64,000 nt of DNA from Glandiceps talaboti (lineage: Eukaryota > Hemichordata > Enteropneusta > Spengelidae): NCBI RefSeq assembly GCF_964340395.1, contig NC_135558.1, forward strand, positions 24,360,564 to 24,424,563, written 5' to 3'. Position numbers and translations under genes: made by a program. Positions within the stretch are counted from its first letter, which is position 1. Each line of letters begins with the position of its first letter. Positions 63,993 through 64,000 of this stretch are shown one piece after another. The notes under the pieces were generated by a model. The model was not told the origin of the DNA, ran no database searches, and saw only the letters and a list, made by a program, of their open reading frames with translations.

Positions 63993-64000
63993 GTAAGTAT

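Overview
The window is animal (metazoan) genomic DNA and lies almost entirely inside one large plus-strand gene, SEC16, the scaffold of endoplasmic reticulum exit sites. Ten exons can be placed with GT-AG splice sites and matching phases at every junction (1-1718, 4276-4519, 17203-17408, 26132-26280, 31899-31960, 37541-37679, 51322-51561, 55487-55584, 57615-57696, 63872-63992). Together they encode about 1,019 residues. The gene continues beyond both edges: there is no start codon, promoter or terminator in view. Exonic sequence is only about 5 percent of the window.

The other 95 percent is intron, and nearly all of it is repeats. Six introns hold unrelated tandem arrays. Intron 2 has a 51-bp array made from a piece of retrotransposon coding sequence. 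Intron 3 has a 47-bp array of about 123 copies, followed by a 34-bp array. Intron 5 has a 45-bp array. Intron 6 has a 75/76-bp satellite of about 150 copies with higher-order structure, spread over 12.4 kb. Intron 7 has a mixed 52/45-bp array and intron 8 a 31-bp array. Between the arrays lie many broken non-LTR retrotransposons (CR1/L2-like, L1/Tx1-like and RTE-like), one tRNA-derived SINE, foldback elements, at least three dispersed repeat families, and a 4.15-kb DNA transposon with about 205-bp terminal inverted repeats in intron 4. That transposon carries a DDE transposase and a divergently transcribed zinc-knuckle-like accessory gene, both broken.

The host is most likely a marine invertebrate. 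The mix of L1/Tx1, CR1-like and RTE-like LINEs, the dispersed repeats beginning with a GTCCGTCC-rich block, and the intronic minisatellites would suit a lancelet (amphioxus) or another marine deuterostome. The species cannot be fixed from the sequence alone. There is no sign of a bacterial operon, CRISPR array or virus.

The only working gene I can support is SEC16. Long open frames inside the tandem arrays, often on both strands, arise because those repeat units are multiples of three bases. They are not genes. The points most worth following up are the two-gene transposon in intron 4, the satellite carrying a perfect TACTAAC branch-point consensus and an AG-GT junction in most units, the minisatellite born from 17 codons of a reverse transcriptase, and the nested and inverted structures around exon 2.
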